From positions 47,000 to 110,999 of the forward strand of contig NZ_BOOQ01000049.1 of the NCBI RefSeq assembly GCF_016863315.1: a DNA stretch of 64,000 nucleotides, written 5' to 3'. This document shows positions 34,261 through 43,723 of the stretch, one piece after another. Below the pieces are notes generated by a model. That model ran no database searches and was not told where the DNA came from. It saw nothing but the letters and a program-made list of their open reading frames with translations. Each line of letters begins with the position of its first letter. The stretch's first letter is position 1. The translations under genes were made by a program, and so were the position numbers. Origin of the DNA: Planotetraspora silvatica (GTDB lineage Bacteria > Actinomycetota > Actinomycetes > Streptosporangiales > Streptosporangiaceae).

Positions 34261-35202
34261 TCATCCCCCGGACATAAGCGGCTGGGCCGGATCAGGAGTG
34301 CTGATCCGGACGGCTGAGCGATCGATGTCGGACGGGGCGGGCATCCGGCTTCCCGGCAGGCCCACGGCGGCGCTCGCCCAGGCGAGCCCTTCCGCCAGGG
34401 CCGACTCGCCGGTCGCGCCTGCGGCCAGGAAGCCGGCGAGCATGGCGTCGCCCGCCCCCACACTGCTGCGCGGCTCCTCGACGGGGCACCTGCCGTACCA
34501 GACCCGGTCGTCCTCCATGAGGAGCGCGCCGTCCGCACCGAGGCTGGTGAGCACGGAGCGCGCGCCCATCGCCCGCAGCTTCTCGGCGGCGTCGATGACG
34601 TCGCCGAGGCAGGCGATCGGCGTCCCGGTCGCCTCCGCGAGCTCCTCGCGGTTGGGCTTGACCAGGGTGGGGCCGGCGGCGACGGCCGCGACGAGGGCGG
34701 GCCCGCTCGTGTCGATCGCCGTCTCGATGCCCGCGGCGGCGAACCTGCGGCACAGCCCCGCGTACACGTCGACGGGCACCCCGGGCGGCAGGCTGCCCGA
34801 GGCGACGACCCAGTCGGCCGACTGCGCCGCGTCGAGCACCGCGCTCGCCAGGGTGTCGAGTTCGGCCGGCGTGAGCGCCGTGCCCGGCTCGTTGATCTTG
34901 GTGACCGTTCCGTCGGGCTCGGCGAGCGTGACGTTGGACCGGGTCGCTCCGCCCACAGGAACGGGGATCATGTCGATGCCCTCGGCGGACAGCAGGCCGA
35001 CGAGCTGCCGCCCCTCGTCGCCCCCGAACGGGATGACCGCGCACGAACGCACCTGGTTGGCCAGCAGCGCGCGCGAGACGTTGACGCCCTTGCCGCCGGG
35101 GTCGAGATGGGCGGCGGCCGCCCGGATGACCGCTCCCCTGATGAGCGAGCCGACCTCTATCGCACGGTCCAGGCTCGGGTTCAGCGTCAGTGTGAGGATC
35201 AT
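34261..35202 (-). CDS. 1-phosphofructokinase-like sugar kinase (PfkB family)
   Basis: 313 residues. The N-terminal LTLNPSLDRAIEV, GGKGVNVSRAL, NEPGTALT and the catalytic SSVGAGDAMLAGFLA are all typical of FruK-type PfkB enzymes. It phosphorylates a hexose phosphate delivered by the PTS, probably fructose-1-phosphate or tagatose-6-phosphate. It overlaps the DeoR gene by 4 bases. Confidence 0.93.
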   Translation of the reverse strand: MILTLTLNPSLDRAIEVGSLIRGAVIRAAAAHLDPGGKGVNVSRALLANQVRSCAVIPFGGDEGRQLVGLLSAEGIDMIPVPVGGATRSNVTLAEPDGTVTKINEPGTALTPAELDTLASAVLDAAQSADWVVASGSLPPGVPVDVYAGLCRRFAAAGIETAIDTSGPALVAAVAAGPTLVKPNREELAEATGTPIACLGDVIDAAEKLRAMGARSVLTSLGADGALLMEDDRVWYGRCPVEEPRSSVGAGDAMLAGFLAAGATGESALAEGLAWASAAVGLPGSRMPAPSDIDRSAVRISTPDPAQPLMSGG

Positions 35203-35960
35203 GCGCGGACGACCTCCGGTCCGGCGGCGGCGAGGTCCGCCGCCAGCTCGAGATCGAGGCCGGCGTCGCTGACGATCACGTCGATGTCCGACAAGGTCGC
35301 GAACCGGGCCAGGTAGTTGCTGGAGAACTTCGTGTGGTCGGCCAGGAGCACGGAACGCTGCGCCGAGGCGACCATGGCCCGCTTGATCGCGGCCTCGGAC
35401 GGGTCGGGCGTCGTCAGCCCCCGGGTGACCGAGCAGCCGTTCGTCGCCATGAAGGCCACGTCGACGTGCAGCTGCGAGAGCTGCTGGAGCGCCCAGTCCT
35501 CGACGGTCGCCAGCGTCCTGCCGCGAACCCTGCCGCCCAGCAGGAACACCGTCAGGTTGGGGCGGGTCGCCAGCACGGTCGCCAGGGGCGGCGAGTTGAC
35601 GATGACGGTGAGCTCACGGTCAGGGGGAAGCGCCTGGACCAGGCGGCCCGTGGTGGTGCCCGCGTCGATGACGATGGCCCCGTCCTGGGGCAGCTCGGCG
35701 AGGGCGGCCTTGGCGATGCGCTCCTTCTCCGCGGTCATGACCTCGTCACGCGTCGCCACGGCCGGCTCGAAGCCGAGCCGTTCGACGGGGATCGCGCCAC
35801 CGTGCACACGTCGCAGCACGCCCGCGCGTTCGAGGACGGTCAGGTCCCTGCGGATCGTCTCGGTCGTGACGCCGAACTGCTCCGCCAGGGTCACCACGTC
35901 GACACGTCCGGCGGCACGGGCCTCACGGAGGATTTCCTGCTGCCGTTCCTCGGCGTACAT
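35199..35960 (-). CDS. DeoR family regulator of the PTS operon
   Basis: 253 residues. N-terminal winged helix (EERQQEILREARAAGRVDVV, then FGVTTETIRRDLTVLERAG) followed by LRRVHGGA, and a C-terminal sugar-phosphate sensor with VIDAGTTTGRLV and the DHTKF motif. It is the first gene of the leftward operon and probably represses it until a phosphosugar binds. Only a weak ribosome site (AGG) precedes the ATG. Confidence 0.94.
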   Translation of the reverse strand: MYAEERQQEILREARAAGRVDVVTLAEQFGVTTETIRRDLTVLERAGVLRRVHGGAIPVERLGFEPAVATRDEVMTAEKERIAKAALAELPQDGAIVIDAGTTTGRLVQALPPDRELTVIVNSPPLATVLATRPNLTVFLLGGRVRGRTLATVEDWALQQLSQLHVDVAFMATNGCSVTRGLTTPDPSEAAIKRAMVASAQRSVLLADHTKFSSNYLARFATLSDIDVIVSDAGLDLELAADLAAAGPEVVRA

Positions 35961-35999
35961 CCTGTTGGTTCACCGCCGTTTCATGTTGTTTCGCCTTTG

Positions 36000-36027
36000 T
36001 TTATACCCGTCTCTGTTGGGCCGTCAA
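36000..36027 (-). promoter_or_regulatory. Promoter of the PTS operon
   Basis: On the minus strand TTGACG (36022-36027) is followed after 16 bases by TATAAA (36000-36005). Downstream, before the DeoR gene, the short direct repeats GAAACAAC and TGAAACGG may be DeoR half-sites. The 303-base gap 35961-36263 holds this promoter and the upstream region of the VanW gene, and no gene. Confidence 0.65.
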
Positions 36028-36263
36028 GAGGTCGACACATGGTGTTTGCAGGGTCGTAATACAGGGGCGTAAGTAGGAGCCCCGAACGTCTCCGCACTCG
36101 ACCGGTGGGCCGCCCGCCGGGCCCGTACGATGGGCGAGCCCGTTGAGGGCGCGTCCACTTCGGCTTATGCGCCGCCCGCACGTGCCGTCGCCTCGGCGCC
36201 CCGCGGAGCGGAGGATCAGGTGAGGAGATCACATGGCGGGCCCGCGGGTGGGCGGCTGAGCCC

Positions 36264-38000
36264 ATGGCCTCTTCGCATCTCATCGAGACCGTTCCCGAGG
36301 CGACTCCCCCGCGCCGGTGGTTACGTCGGACCCTGCTCGGCCTCTGCGTGACCGCCGCGGCGGGGACGGTCGGTTACTGCGCGGCCGCAGGCGCGCTGGC
36401 GGGCGAGGTCCTGCCGGGCACCCGTGTCGCGGGCGTCGACATCGGCGGCCTGTCCCCCGCGTCCGCGGAAGCGGTGCTGCGGCAGGGGATCGCGAAATCG
36501 GCCGACCGGCCGCTGATCGCCCACCTCGGGGCCGCCGGCTCGGAAACCGTCGACGGACGCGAGGTCCTCCCGCCGGGCGAGATCGGGCTGTCGGTGGACG
36601 TCCCGGGAACCGTGGCGGACGCCGGAGCGGGGTGGCCGACCCCGGTCGCGGTGGCCCGCGTGCTGCTCGGCGGGCGGGAGGTCTCCCCGCGCGTGGCCGT
36701 CGACGGCGCGCGTCTCACCGCGGGCGTCGCCGAACTGGCCGCGGCGATCGACGTCCCGGTGCGGGAGGGCCACGTCGGCTACCGGGACCTCGAACCCCGC
36801 GTCACGCTTCCGAAGGACGGGCGCGCGCTCGACCAGGCGGAGGCGGCGCGGGCGCTCCGCTCGGCCTACCTGCGCTCGCAGGAGCCGGTCCGGCTGCCCG
36901 TCGGCGTCGTCAGCCCCCAGGTCTCCGCCGCGGTGATGCGCCGTGTCGCGCAGACCACCGCGCGTACGGCCGTCGCGGCTCCCTTCACGCTGAGGAACGG
37001 TTCACGTGAGACTGTGCTGAGCCGGCAGGATCTCGCGGCCGGCCTGCGCTTCGTCGCGGCGGGCAGGGACGTGATGCGCCCGTCGTTCGACGCGGACGAG
37101 GCCGCCGCGGACTTGAGGTCCAGGCTCATCGGCGACGACCGCGCCCCCAGGGACGCCACCTTCGAGATCGTCGCGGCCAGGCCGCGCGTGGTCCCGTCCC
37201 GTACCGGGCAGGCGATCGACGCCGACGGCCTCGGCCGCATCGTCTCCGGCGTTCTCGCGGACGGCGGGAGCCGGACCGTCGACGTCCCGGTCACGAAGGA
37301 CGCACCACGGCTGACCACCGCCCAGGCGCGCAAGCTCGGAGTCACCGAGCAGGTGAGCTCATTCACCACCGAATATCCGTGTTGCCCCCCGAGAGTCACC
37401 AACATCCACCGCATCGCCGAGATCGTGAACGGCCACCTGGTCAGGCCCGGGGAGACGTTCTCCCTCAACGGACTGGTGGGCAGGCGCGACCTGGCGCGAG
37501 GGTTCGTCGAGGCTCCGATGATCCTCGACGGCAGGTACGTGAACGACGTCGGCGGCGGCGTCTCCCAGTTCACCACCACGCTGTTCAACGCGGTCTTCTT
37601 CGGCGGTTTCCAGGACGTCCAGCACACGCCGCACTCGTTCTACATCTCCCGGTATCCGGCGGGGCGGGAGTCGACGGTCTCCTTCCCGCAACCCGACTTC
37701 CGGTGGCGCAACGACTCTCCGTACGGAGTGTTCATCACGACGTCGTACACGAGCACGTCCGTCACGGTGCGGTTCTGGAGCACCAAGCGGTTCGACGTCG
37801 AGGCGGAGAGTTCCGCGCGCTACGACGTGAAGGGCTTCCCCACGCTGGCCGACGACGGGCCCGAGTGCATCCCGATGACCGGCGTCGACGGATTCACGAT
37901 CGACGTGTGGCGGATCTTCAAGAAGGACGACGAGGTGGTCCGCAGGCAGAGGTTCCGGACGACCTACACGCCGGAACCTCAGCTCACCTGCCGCCCGTGA
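36264..38000 (+). CDS. VanW family cell-envelope protein with peptidoglycan-binding repeats
   Basis: 578 residues with one N-terminal membrane anchor (TLLGLCVTAAAGTVGYCAA). Residues 60-330 hold two copies of the PG_binding_4 pattern (GVDIGGLSPASAEAVLRQ is one). Residues 350-575 are the VanW domain: FTTEYPCCPPRVTNI, RPGETFSLNGLVG, GGGVSQFTTTLFNAVF, then YPAGRESTVSFPQPDF. These proteins lie outside the membrane and are linked to peptidoglycan; the name comes from vancomycin clusters but resistance is not implied. It stands alone. Confidence 0.93.
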   Translation: MASSHLIETVPEATPPRRWLRRTLLGLCVTAAAGTVGYCAAAGALAGEVLPGTRVAGVDIGGLSPASAEAVLRQGIAKSADRPLIAHLGAAGSETVDGREVLPPGEIGLSVDVPGTVADAGAGWPTPVAVARVLLGGREVSPRVAVDGARLTAGVAELAAAIDVPVREGHVGYRDLEPRVTLPKDGRALDQAEAARALRSAYLRSQEPVRLPVGVVSPQVSAAVMRRVAQTTARTAVAAPFTLRNGSRETVLSRQDLAAGLRFVAAGRDVMRPSFDADEAAADLRSRLIGDDRAPRDATFEIVAARPRVVPSRTGQAIDADGLGRIVSGVLADGGSRTVDVPVTKDAPRLTTAQARKLGVTEQVSSFTTEYPCCPPRVTNIHRIAEIVNGHLVRPGETFSLNGLVGRRDLARGFVEAPMILDGRYVNDVGGGVSQFTTTLFNAVFFGGFQDVQHTPHSFYISRYPAGRESTVSFPQPDFRWRNDSPYGVFITTSYTSTSVTVRFWSTKRFDVEAESSARYDVKGFPTLADDGPECIPMTGVDGFTIDVWRIFKKDDEVVRRQRFRTTYTPEPQLTCRP

Positions 38001-38009
38001 CCGGAGCGC

Positions 38010-39485
38010 TCAGCCCTTCCACTGGGCGCCGCGGGCGTCCCAGTCGGTGTAGGTGTAGGGGTTGTCGAACACCTTCGTCTCGGGGACGTCGGGGTTCATG
38101 CCCTTCGCCCACGCCTCCTCGCCGAGCGCGCCGACGAGGTGCTCGACGGTGCTCTCGACGCTTCGCCTCGCGGCGGCGAGGTCGATTCCGACCAGCCGGT
38201 GGTCGAGCTTGACGATCCGCCCGTTGACCACGACGGTGTGCACGTCGCCGCGCTGCGCCTGGAAGGCGACGTGCCCGTACGGGTTGAACAGCGGGAACAT
38301 CACCGGCGAGTGGTCGTTCTTGATGAGGACGATGTCGGCCTTCTTGCCCACCTCCAGGCTGCCGACCGCTCCGTCGAGGCCCAGCGCCCTGCTTCCGCCG
38401 CGCGTGGCCCAGTCGACGACGTGCTCGGCGCGGAGATGGGCGTGAGTGATCGTCTCCTGCTTGCCGTGCGCCTCGAAGTGCTCCCTCGACCGGTCCGCGC
38501 CGAGCGTGGTGCGCATCGCGGAGAACAGGTCGCCGCTCCACCACACGCTGGTGTCCATCGACAGGGACACGGGGATGTCGTGCCGGCGCAACCGCCAGGT
38601 GGGCGGGTAACCCTGGCCCGCGCTCTGCTCGCTCTCCGTGGACACCGAGACCGAGCCGCCGGTGGCGGCGATCCGGTGATAGGAGTCGGGGCTGAGCGTC
38701 GCGGCGTGGACGTAGACGGTCTCCGGCGTCATGAAGCCGTTCTCGTGCATCAGGCGGATGCCGTCGTCGTTGGTCGCGCCCCAGACGCCCGCGTGGGTGG
38801 TGACGGGGATGCCGAGTTCACGGGCGACCTCGAAGGCGGCCCGCTCGGGGAACTCCGGGTCGCCGGTGACGTCGAAGGCCATCTGGAACCCGAGCATGTC
38901 CCCGCGCCCGTGGATCCGGCGGCCGACGAAGTCACGGAACTCGGGCGTGGTGGACCACGCCCACGGGCCCTGCTGGATGTTGCCGTAGGCGAGGACGAAA
39001 CGGCCGGGAACCGCCTCGAGCGCGTCGACCGCGGCGTCCGCGTGGTCGACGGTCTGCAGGCCGTGGGACCAGTCGACGGTGGTGGTCACGCCCGCGTCCA
39101 GGGCCTCGATGGCCGCCAGCAGGTTCCCCGCGTGGACGTCCTCGGGGCGGAAGACCTTGCCCCACTCGAGGTAGTACCAGACGAAATACTGGGTGAGCGT
39201 CCAGTCGGCGCCGTAGCCGCGCATCGCCGTCTGCCACATGTGGCGGTGCGTGTCGATCATGCCGGGCATGACGATCCCGCCGGCGGCGTCGATCTCGAGG
39301 GTCCCCTCGGGGACCTCCAGGCCGTGCCCGACGGCCGCGATGCGCTCGCCCACCACCAGCACGTCGGCGTCGCGCAGAATGTCGTGCCGGTCGCCCATCG
39401 TCAGGACGGTGCCCTTCCGGAACACCACCGGCCGTCCCGGTCCGAGGTCACCGCGGCTCGTGTCGTGGGTGGTCGTCGTGCTCAT
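38010..39485 (-). CDS. Amidohydrolase, ATZ/TRZ-like metal-dependent hydrolase
   Basis: 491 residues from the ATG at 39485. Amidohydrolase fold: GMIDTHRHMWQ (two His metal ligands), TTHAGVW (third His) and SLSMDTSVW (Asp). The N-terminal beta strands and the C-terminal GSLEVGKKADIVLI match the ATZ/TRZ, cytosine/guanine deaminase group. It probably deaminates or dechlorinates a ring compound. It diverges from the IclR gene and shares the operator region, so it may feed the aromatic pathway that follows. Confidence 0.9.
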   Translation of the reverse strand: MSTTTTHDTSRGDLGPGRPVVFRKGTVLTMGDRHDILRDADVLVVGERIAAVGHGLEVPEGTLEIDAAGGIVMPGMIDTHRHMWQTAMRGYGADWTLTQYFVWYYLEWGKVFRPEDVHAGNLLAAIEALDAGVTTTVDWSHGLQTVDHADAAVDALEAVPGRFVLAYGNIQQGPWAWSTTPEFRDFVGRRIHGRGDMLGFQMAFDVTGDPEFPERAAFEVARELGIPVTTHAGVWGATNDDGIRLMHENGFMTPETVYVHAATLSPDSYHRIAATGGSVSVSTESEQSAGQGYPPTWRLRRHDIPVSLSMDTSVWWSGDLFSAMRTTLGADRSREHFEAHGKQETITHAHLRAEHVVDWATRGGSRALGLDGAVGSLEVGKKADIVLIKNDHSPVMFPLFNPYGHVAFQAQRGDVHTVVVNGRIVKLDHRLVGIDLAAARRSVESTVEHLVGALGEEAWAKGMNPDVPETKVFDNPYTYTDWDARGAQWKG

Positions 39486-39549
39486 CGTGCCCCACTTCTT
39501 CCCTGGGCCTTCATCCGCCGCCGCGGGGGATCGCGGCACACGGGCATCC

Positions 39550-39565
39550 ACGGACGAATGTCCGT
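39550..39565. promoter_or_regulatory. IclR-type operator in the divergent region
   Basis: ACGGAC-GAAT-GTCCGT is a perfect 16-bp palindrome between the amidohydrolase and IclR genes. The same CGGAC-N4-GTCCG core lies before the CoA-transferase operon at 40696-40709. A related TCCGACATACGGA is at 39664-39676. Confidence 0.65.
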
Positions 39566-39736
39566 AGAGCGGTCAACGCAATGTGGATGTAACAATAGGT
39601 GAGCCACCGCCTCTGTCAAGGGTGCCGGGGGTCCGCAATCGCGGACCCGTCCCGTCCCTCCGATCCGACATACGGACATCACGCCGCACCACGATTAGAG
39701 TCGGATGGCCGGCGAACCGACACGAAAGAAGCCCAC

Positions 39737-40537
39737 ATGGCGCGCAAGGACACCGGACCGGACTTCATCGAGGCGCTCGCGCGCGGCCTCGATGTGATCA
39801 AGGCGTTCCAGCCGGGGCGGCCCGTCATGTCCCTCACCGAGGTGGCGACCGCCGCGGAACTGGCCCGCCCGACGGCGCGCCGGATCCTCCTGACTCTCGA
39901 AGAGCTCGGTTACGCCAGGAGTGAGCAGGGCGGCTTCGCCCTCACGCCGCGCGTCCTGGAGCTCGGAGTCTCCTACGTGCACTCCACCGGACTGTGGGAG
40001 ATCGCCCGCCCGCACATGGAACAACTCGTGACGAGGACGCGGGAGTCGTCGTCCATAGCCCAGCTGGACGGCTCCGACATCGTCTATGTCGCACGCGTGG
40101 CCGTCCCGAAGATCGTCACCTTGTCGGTGAGCGTCGGGACACGCTTCCCCGCCCTGCAGACGTCGCTCGGGAAGGTCCTTCTGGCGGGCCTCACCCCCGC
40201 CGAGGTCGACAAGGTGCTCGCCGAGCCCGGCCGGTCGGGGATCACCGCGCGCCGTCAGCCCTCGCCCGCCGAGCGGGAGGCCGAGCTCCGGGACGTGCGG
40301 GCCAAGGGCTGGGCGCTGACCGACCAGGAACTGGCGCTGGGCATCCGGTCCGTGGCCGTGCCCCTGCGCGACGGGGCCGGCCGGGTCGTCGCGGCGCTCA
40401 ACGTCAACGCCAACGCCGCCGAGACGCCGGTCGAGAAGCTCACCGAGGAGCACCTGCCGCTCCTGCTCAGGACGGCCGGCGCGATCAGCGCCGACTGGGC
40501 CCTCTACGAGTCGATCCCGCAGGTGACCGCGTCCTGA
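39737..40537 (+). CDS. IclR family transcriptional regulator (PcaR/PobR type)
   Basis: 266 residues from the ATG at 39737 with GAAAGAAG upstream. The N-terminal winged helix (FIEALARGLDVIKAF, then AELARPTARRILLTLEELGY) and the IclR effector domain (SIAQLDGSDIVYVARVAV, LQTSLGKVLLAG, LGIRSVAVPLRD) match the PcaR/PobR branch that senses aromatic acids. Two like palindromes in the two nearby promoter regions suggest it controls the amidohydrolase and the aromatic operon. Confidence 0.94.
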   Translation: MARKDTGPDFIEALARGLDVIKAFQPGRPVMSLTEVATAAELARPTARRILLTLEELGYARSEQGGFALTPRVLELGVSYVHSTGLWEIARPHMEQLVTRTRESSSIAQLDGSDIVYVARVAVPKIVTLSVSVGTRFPALQTSLGKVLLAGLTPAEVDKVLAEPGRSGITARRQPSPAEREAELRDVRAKGWALTDQELALGIRSVAVPLRDGAGRVVAALNVNANAAETPVEKLTEEHLPLLLRTAGAISADWALYESIPQVTAS

Positions 40538-40695
40538 CAGCGCGCGGTCCCGACACCGTGCTCCGGCCACCGGCGGAGGGGACGCTGCGCGGTCCGGCGC
40601 GGGCGGAGCGCGGCCGTGCCTCATCTGCGAAGTGCCAGCAAACGGGCCTTCCGGCAGCTTGACAGGACGGATGGCGGCGCACAGACTTCCACGAC

Positions 40696-40709
40696 GGACA
40701 GTCGTCCGC
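40696..40709 (+). promoter_or_regulatory. IclR-type operator before the aromatic-degradation operon
   Basis: CGGAC-AGTC-GTCCG is a perfect inverted repeat with the same arms as the site at 39550-39565. It lies 62 bases before the CoA-transferase start. Confidence 0.65.
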
Positions 40710-40770
40710 TCAACGGACGAGCGAGCCGATCGGCCAACGATCAATCGTTCAGAGGGGAACCCGCTTCTTC

Positions 40771-41955
40771 ATGACCGCCTCCAGCGCCGCGATCCCGCCC
40801 GCCGCGTCCGGACCGTTGTCGGGCCTGCTCGTGGCCGACTTCTCGCGCGTCCTCGCGGGGCCGTACGCCACGATGCTGCTGGCCGACCTCGGAGCGGAGG
40901 TCGTCAAGGTGGAGAGCCCCGCGGGAGACGACACGCGCACGTGGATGCCCCCGGTCCGTGACGACGTGTCCACGTACTACCTGGGCGTGAACCGCAACAA
41001 ACGTTCGATCGCGCTCGACCTGAAGGACCCCGGAGATCTCGCGGCGGCCCGGGAGCTCGCCCGGCGGGCCGACATCATGGTCGAGAACTTCAAGCCCGGC
41101 GGCCTGCGCAGGTTCGGGCTGGACTACGAGTCCGTGAGCGGGTCCAACCCCGGCGTCGTCTACGCCTCGATCAGCGGGTTCGGCTCGGGCGGCGGCGCGG
41201 CCCTGCCCGGCTACGACCTCATCGTGCAGGCCATGTCCGGGCTCATGAGCCTCACGGGCGACCCGGACGGGTCGCCGTTCCGGGCCGGGATCTCCGTCTT
41301 CGACGTGATGGCCGGCCTGCACGCGAGCATCGGCATCCTCGCGGCGCTGCACCACAGGGCGGCCACCGGCGAGGGCCAGCACGTCGAGGTCAATCTGCTG
41401 AGCACCGCGCTGTCCGGGATGGTCAACCACTCCAGCGCGTACGTCGCCGCCGGTGTCGTGCCGCTGCGCATGGGCAACGCCCACCCCAGCCTGTTCCCGT
41501 ACGAGCCGCTGCCCGCGGCCGACGGCGAACTCATCATCGCGGCGGGCAACGACGGCCAGTTCCGGAAGCTCTGCGAGGTCCTCGGAGTCCCCGAACTTCC
41601 CGACGACCCGCGGTTCGCGCGGACCCGGGACCGCACGGCCAACCGGGAGACTCTGCGCCCGCTCCTGTTGGAGCGGCTCGGCCGCCGGTCGAAGATGGAG
41701 TGGTTCCACGAGCTCACGGCGGCCGGCGTGCCCTGCGGCCCGATCAACACGATCGACGAGGGCGTCGCCTTCGCCGAAGGGCTGGGCCTCGATCCGGTCG
41801 TGACACCCGGCGACGGCGACCAGGCCGTCCCCTCGGTGCGCAACCCCATCACCTTCTCCCTGACCGAGCCCTCCTACCGCCTGCCCCCTCCGGCGCTCGA
41901 CGAGCACGGCGCCGAGATCCGCAAGTGGCTGGGCGAGCCGGAACATGCTCCCTGA
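40771..41955 (+). CDS. Class III CoA transferase (CaiB/BaiF family)
   Basis: 394 residues. Motifs: VADFSRVLAGPYATMLLADL, GAEVVKVESP, YYLGVNRNKRSIALDLKDP and, with the active-site Asp, SGFGSGGGAALPGYDLIVQA. It transfers CoA between carboxylic acids. First gene of an operon with a citryl-CoA-lyase-like protein and the LigAB dioxygenase; it may activate a tricarboxylic ring-cleavage product for cleavage by the next enzyme (inference). Confidence 0.93.
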   Translation: MTASSAAIPPAASGPLSGLLVADFSRVLAGPYATMLLADLGAEVVKVESPAGDDTRTWMPPVRDDVSTYYLGVNRNKRSIALDLKDPGDLAAARELARRADIMVENFKPGGLRRFGLDYESVSGSNPGVVYASISGFGSGGGAALPGYDLIVQAMSGLMSLTGDPDGSPFRAGISVFDVMAGLHASIGILAALHHRAATGEGQHVEVNLLSTALSGMVNHSSAYVAAGVVPLRMGNAHPSLFPYEPLPAADGELIIAAGNDGQFRKLCEVLGVPELPDDPRFARTRDRTANRETLRPLLLERLGRRSKMEWFHELTAAGVPCGPINTIDEGVAFAEGLGLDPVVTPGDGDQAVPSVRNPITFSLTEPSYRLPPPALDEHGAEIRKWLGEPEHAP

Positions 41956-42037
41956 CGTGCCCCGCGACACGTACGGCAGGTGCGGTACGGCGGCAGCGGT
42001 GACAACGACGATGACGGCGACAGCGAGGAACACACAT

Positions 42038-42829
42038 ATGGACGGCGCGACGTTTCCCACCTCGATCGGGACCTCCGATCCGACCAGCATCCGGTTGCTC
42101 GGGCAGGACCTGGCGGCCGACCTCATGGGGAAGGTCGGTTTCGGGGAGCTCGCGTTCTGGCTGGTGGCCGGGCGCCGCCCCTCCCCGCAGGAGACCCGGG
42201 TCTTCGAGACCGTCCTGGTGGCGCTCGCCGACCACGGGTTCACTCCGACGGCGATCGCCGCCCGGCTGACCTATCTCAGCGCGCCCGAGTCCGTGCAGGG
42301 TGCGCTCGCCGCCGGCCTGCTCGGCGGCGGCTCGCGGTTCCTGGGCGTGACCGAGGACAGCGGGCGGTTCCTCGCCGGCGTCCTCGCCGCGCACGAGGGC
42401 CCCGTACCCACCGACGACGAGGGCTGGGACGCGCTCGCGCTGGCGGCCGTCACCGAGGCGCGCGAGGCACGCCGCCTGGTTCCCGGGCTCGGCCACCCCG
42501 TCCACAAAGTGCAGGACCCCCGGACGCCCGTCCTGCTCGCCATCGCCGACGAGGAGGGCCTGCGGGGACCGCACCTGCGGCTGTTCGAGGCGATCGGCCG
42601 GGTCCATCCGCGGGTCCTGGGCAGGACGCTGCCACTGAACGGCGCCGGAGTGTGCGGGGCCGCGCTGGCCGACCTGGGCCTGCCGGTCGACCTGCTGCGC
42701 GGATTCGCCCTGCTGGCACGGGCCGCGGGACTCCTCGGCCATCTCGCCGAGGAGTCCCGGCGGCCGATCGGCATGGACGTTTACATGACCGTCGACCGGA
42801 ACGCGACGTACGTGCCGGACGAGGACTGA
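42038..42829 (+). CDS. Citrate synthase-fold protein, citryl-CoA lyase-like
   Basis: 263 residues from the ATG at 42038, which follows GAGGA by 8 bases; starts at 41945 and 42011 would add a low-complexity Thr/Ala leader. Citrate synthase-like core, without the N-terminal domain: LPGLGHPVHK-like motif (LVPGLGHPVHKVQDPR) with the catalytic His, and EESRRPIGMDVYMTVDR at the end. Such short proteins are annotated as citryl-CoA lyases. Here it could split a citrate-like CoA ester from meta-cleavage. Confidence 0.88.
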   Translation: MDGATFPTSIGTSDPTSIRLLGQDLAADLMGKVGFGELAFWLVAGRRPSPQETRVFETVLVALADHGFTPTAIAARLTYLSAPESVQGALAAGLLGGGSRFLGVTEDSGRFLAGVLAAHEGPVPTDDEGWDALALAAVTEAREARRLVPGLGHPVHKVQDPRTPVLLAIADEEGLRGPHLRLFEAIGRVHPRVLGRTLPLNGAGVCGAALADLGLPVDLLRGFALLARAAGLLGHLAEESRRPIGMDVYMTVDRNATYVPDED

Positions 42830-42859
42830 TCGGTTTCCCATCCCGCCCCGGGAGGTCTC

Positions 42860-43723
42860 ATGGCAGAACTGGTCGCGGTGATCGCGTCCACGCATCACCC
42901 CTTCTACTACCGGGCGAGCACGGCCCCGCCGGAGGAACGCCCGCCGTTCGCCGACGCCTGGGTCGCCAAGATCGCGGCCTTCCGCGAGACGCTGACCCGG
43001 GCGAACCCCGACGTGCTGGTGATGGTCGGCTCCGACCACTTCCACCAGCTGTGGCTGGACAACATGCCGCAGTTCCTCGTCGGGAAGGCACCGTTCTACG
43101 ACGCCAACTTCTACAACGAGGAGCGCGAGTTCGGCCTGCCGCGCATGTTGCTGCGGGGCCAGGAGGACCTGTCCGCCCACGTGCTCCGCGAGGGACTCGA
43201 CGCCGGCTTCGACCTCGCCTTCAGCAACGAGCTGCGCATCGACCACAGCGTGACGTGCCCGATCATCACGCTCAGGCCCGAGGCCGACCTGCCCATCGTG
43301 CCGATCTACACGAACATCTTCGCGCCGCCGCTCCCCCGGCCCAAGCGCTTCGTCGAGCTCGGCCGGACGATCCGGCAGCTCGTCGAGTCGTGGCCCAGCG
43401 ACAAGAGGGTCGCCGTCATCGGCACCGGCCACCTCTCCCTGGAACTCGGCGGGCCGCGCCAGTTCGGCCCGCACGGGCCGGATCCGGAGTTCGACAGGAA
43501 GGCCGTCGAATGGATCGCCTCCGGCGACATCGAAGGCTGCCTTTCCGAGGTCACGCTCGACAGCCTGTGGGAGCCGGGCAACGCCACACACGGCTTCATG
43601 GACTTCATGCTCATGATGGGCGTCGCCGGAGAGGGCGCGAAGGCCGACTACGTGGACACGCTCGATCTGTTCCACACCATGGAGGCGTACTTCACCTGGT
43701 ATCCCAATGGGGTGACGGCATGA
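42860..43723 (+). CDS. ligB: Extradiol ring-cleavage dioxygenase, LigB (beta) subunit
   Basis: 287 residues, GGGAGG before the ATG. Class III extradiol dioxygenase: likely iron ligands H12 (STHHPF), H60 (GSDHFHQ) and E238 (WEPGNATHG), and catalytic H191 (GTGHLSLE), in places matching protocatechuate 4,5-dioxygenase. It opens a catechol, protocatechuate or gallate ring next to the hydroxyl pair. It overlaps the LigA gene by 4 bases (ATGA). Confidence 0.93.
   Translation: MAELVAVIASTHHPFYYRASTAPPEERPPFADAWVAKIAAFRETLTRANPDVLVMVGSDHFHQLWLDNMPQFLVGKAPFYDANFYNEEREFGLPRMLLRGQEDLSAHVLREGLDAGFDLAFSNELRIDHSVTCPIITLRPEADLPIVPIYTNIFAPPLPRPKRFVELGRTIRQLVESWPSDKRVAVIGTGHLSLELGGPRQFGPHGPDPEFDRKAVEWIASGDIEGCLSEVTLDSLWEPGNATHGFMDFMLMMGVAGEGAKADYVDTLDLFHTMEAYFTWYPNGVTA

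Noticed and set aside
36264..38000. Vancomycin-resistance gene
   Set aside because: VanW-domain proteins are common in actinobacteria without any van genes; none are present here.
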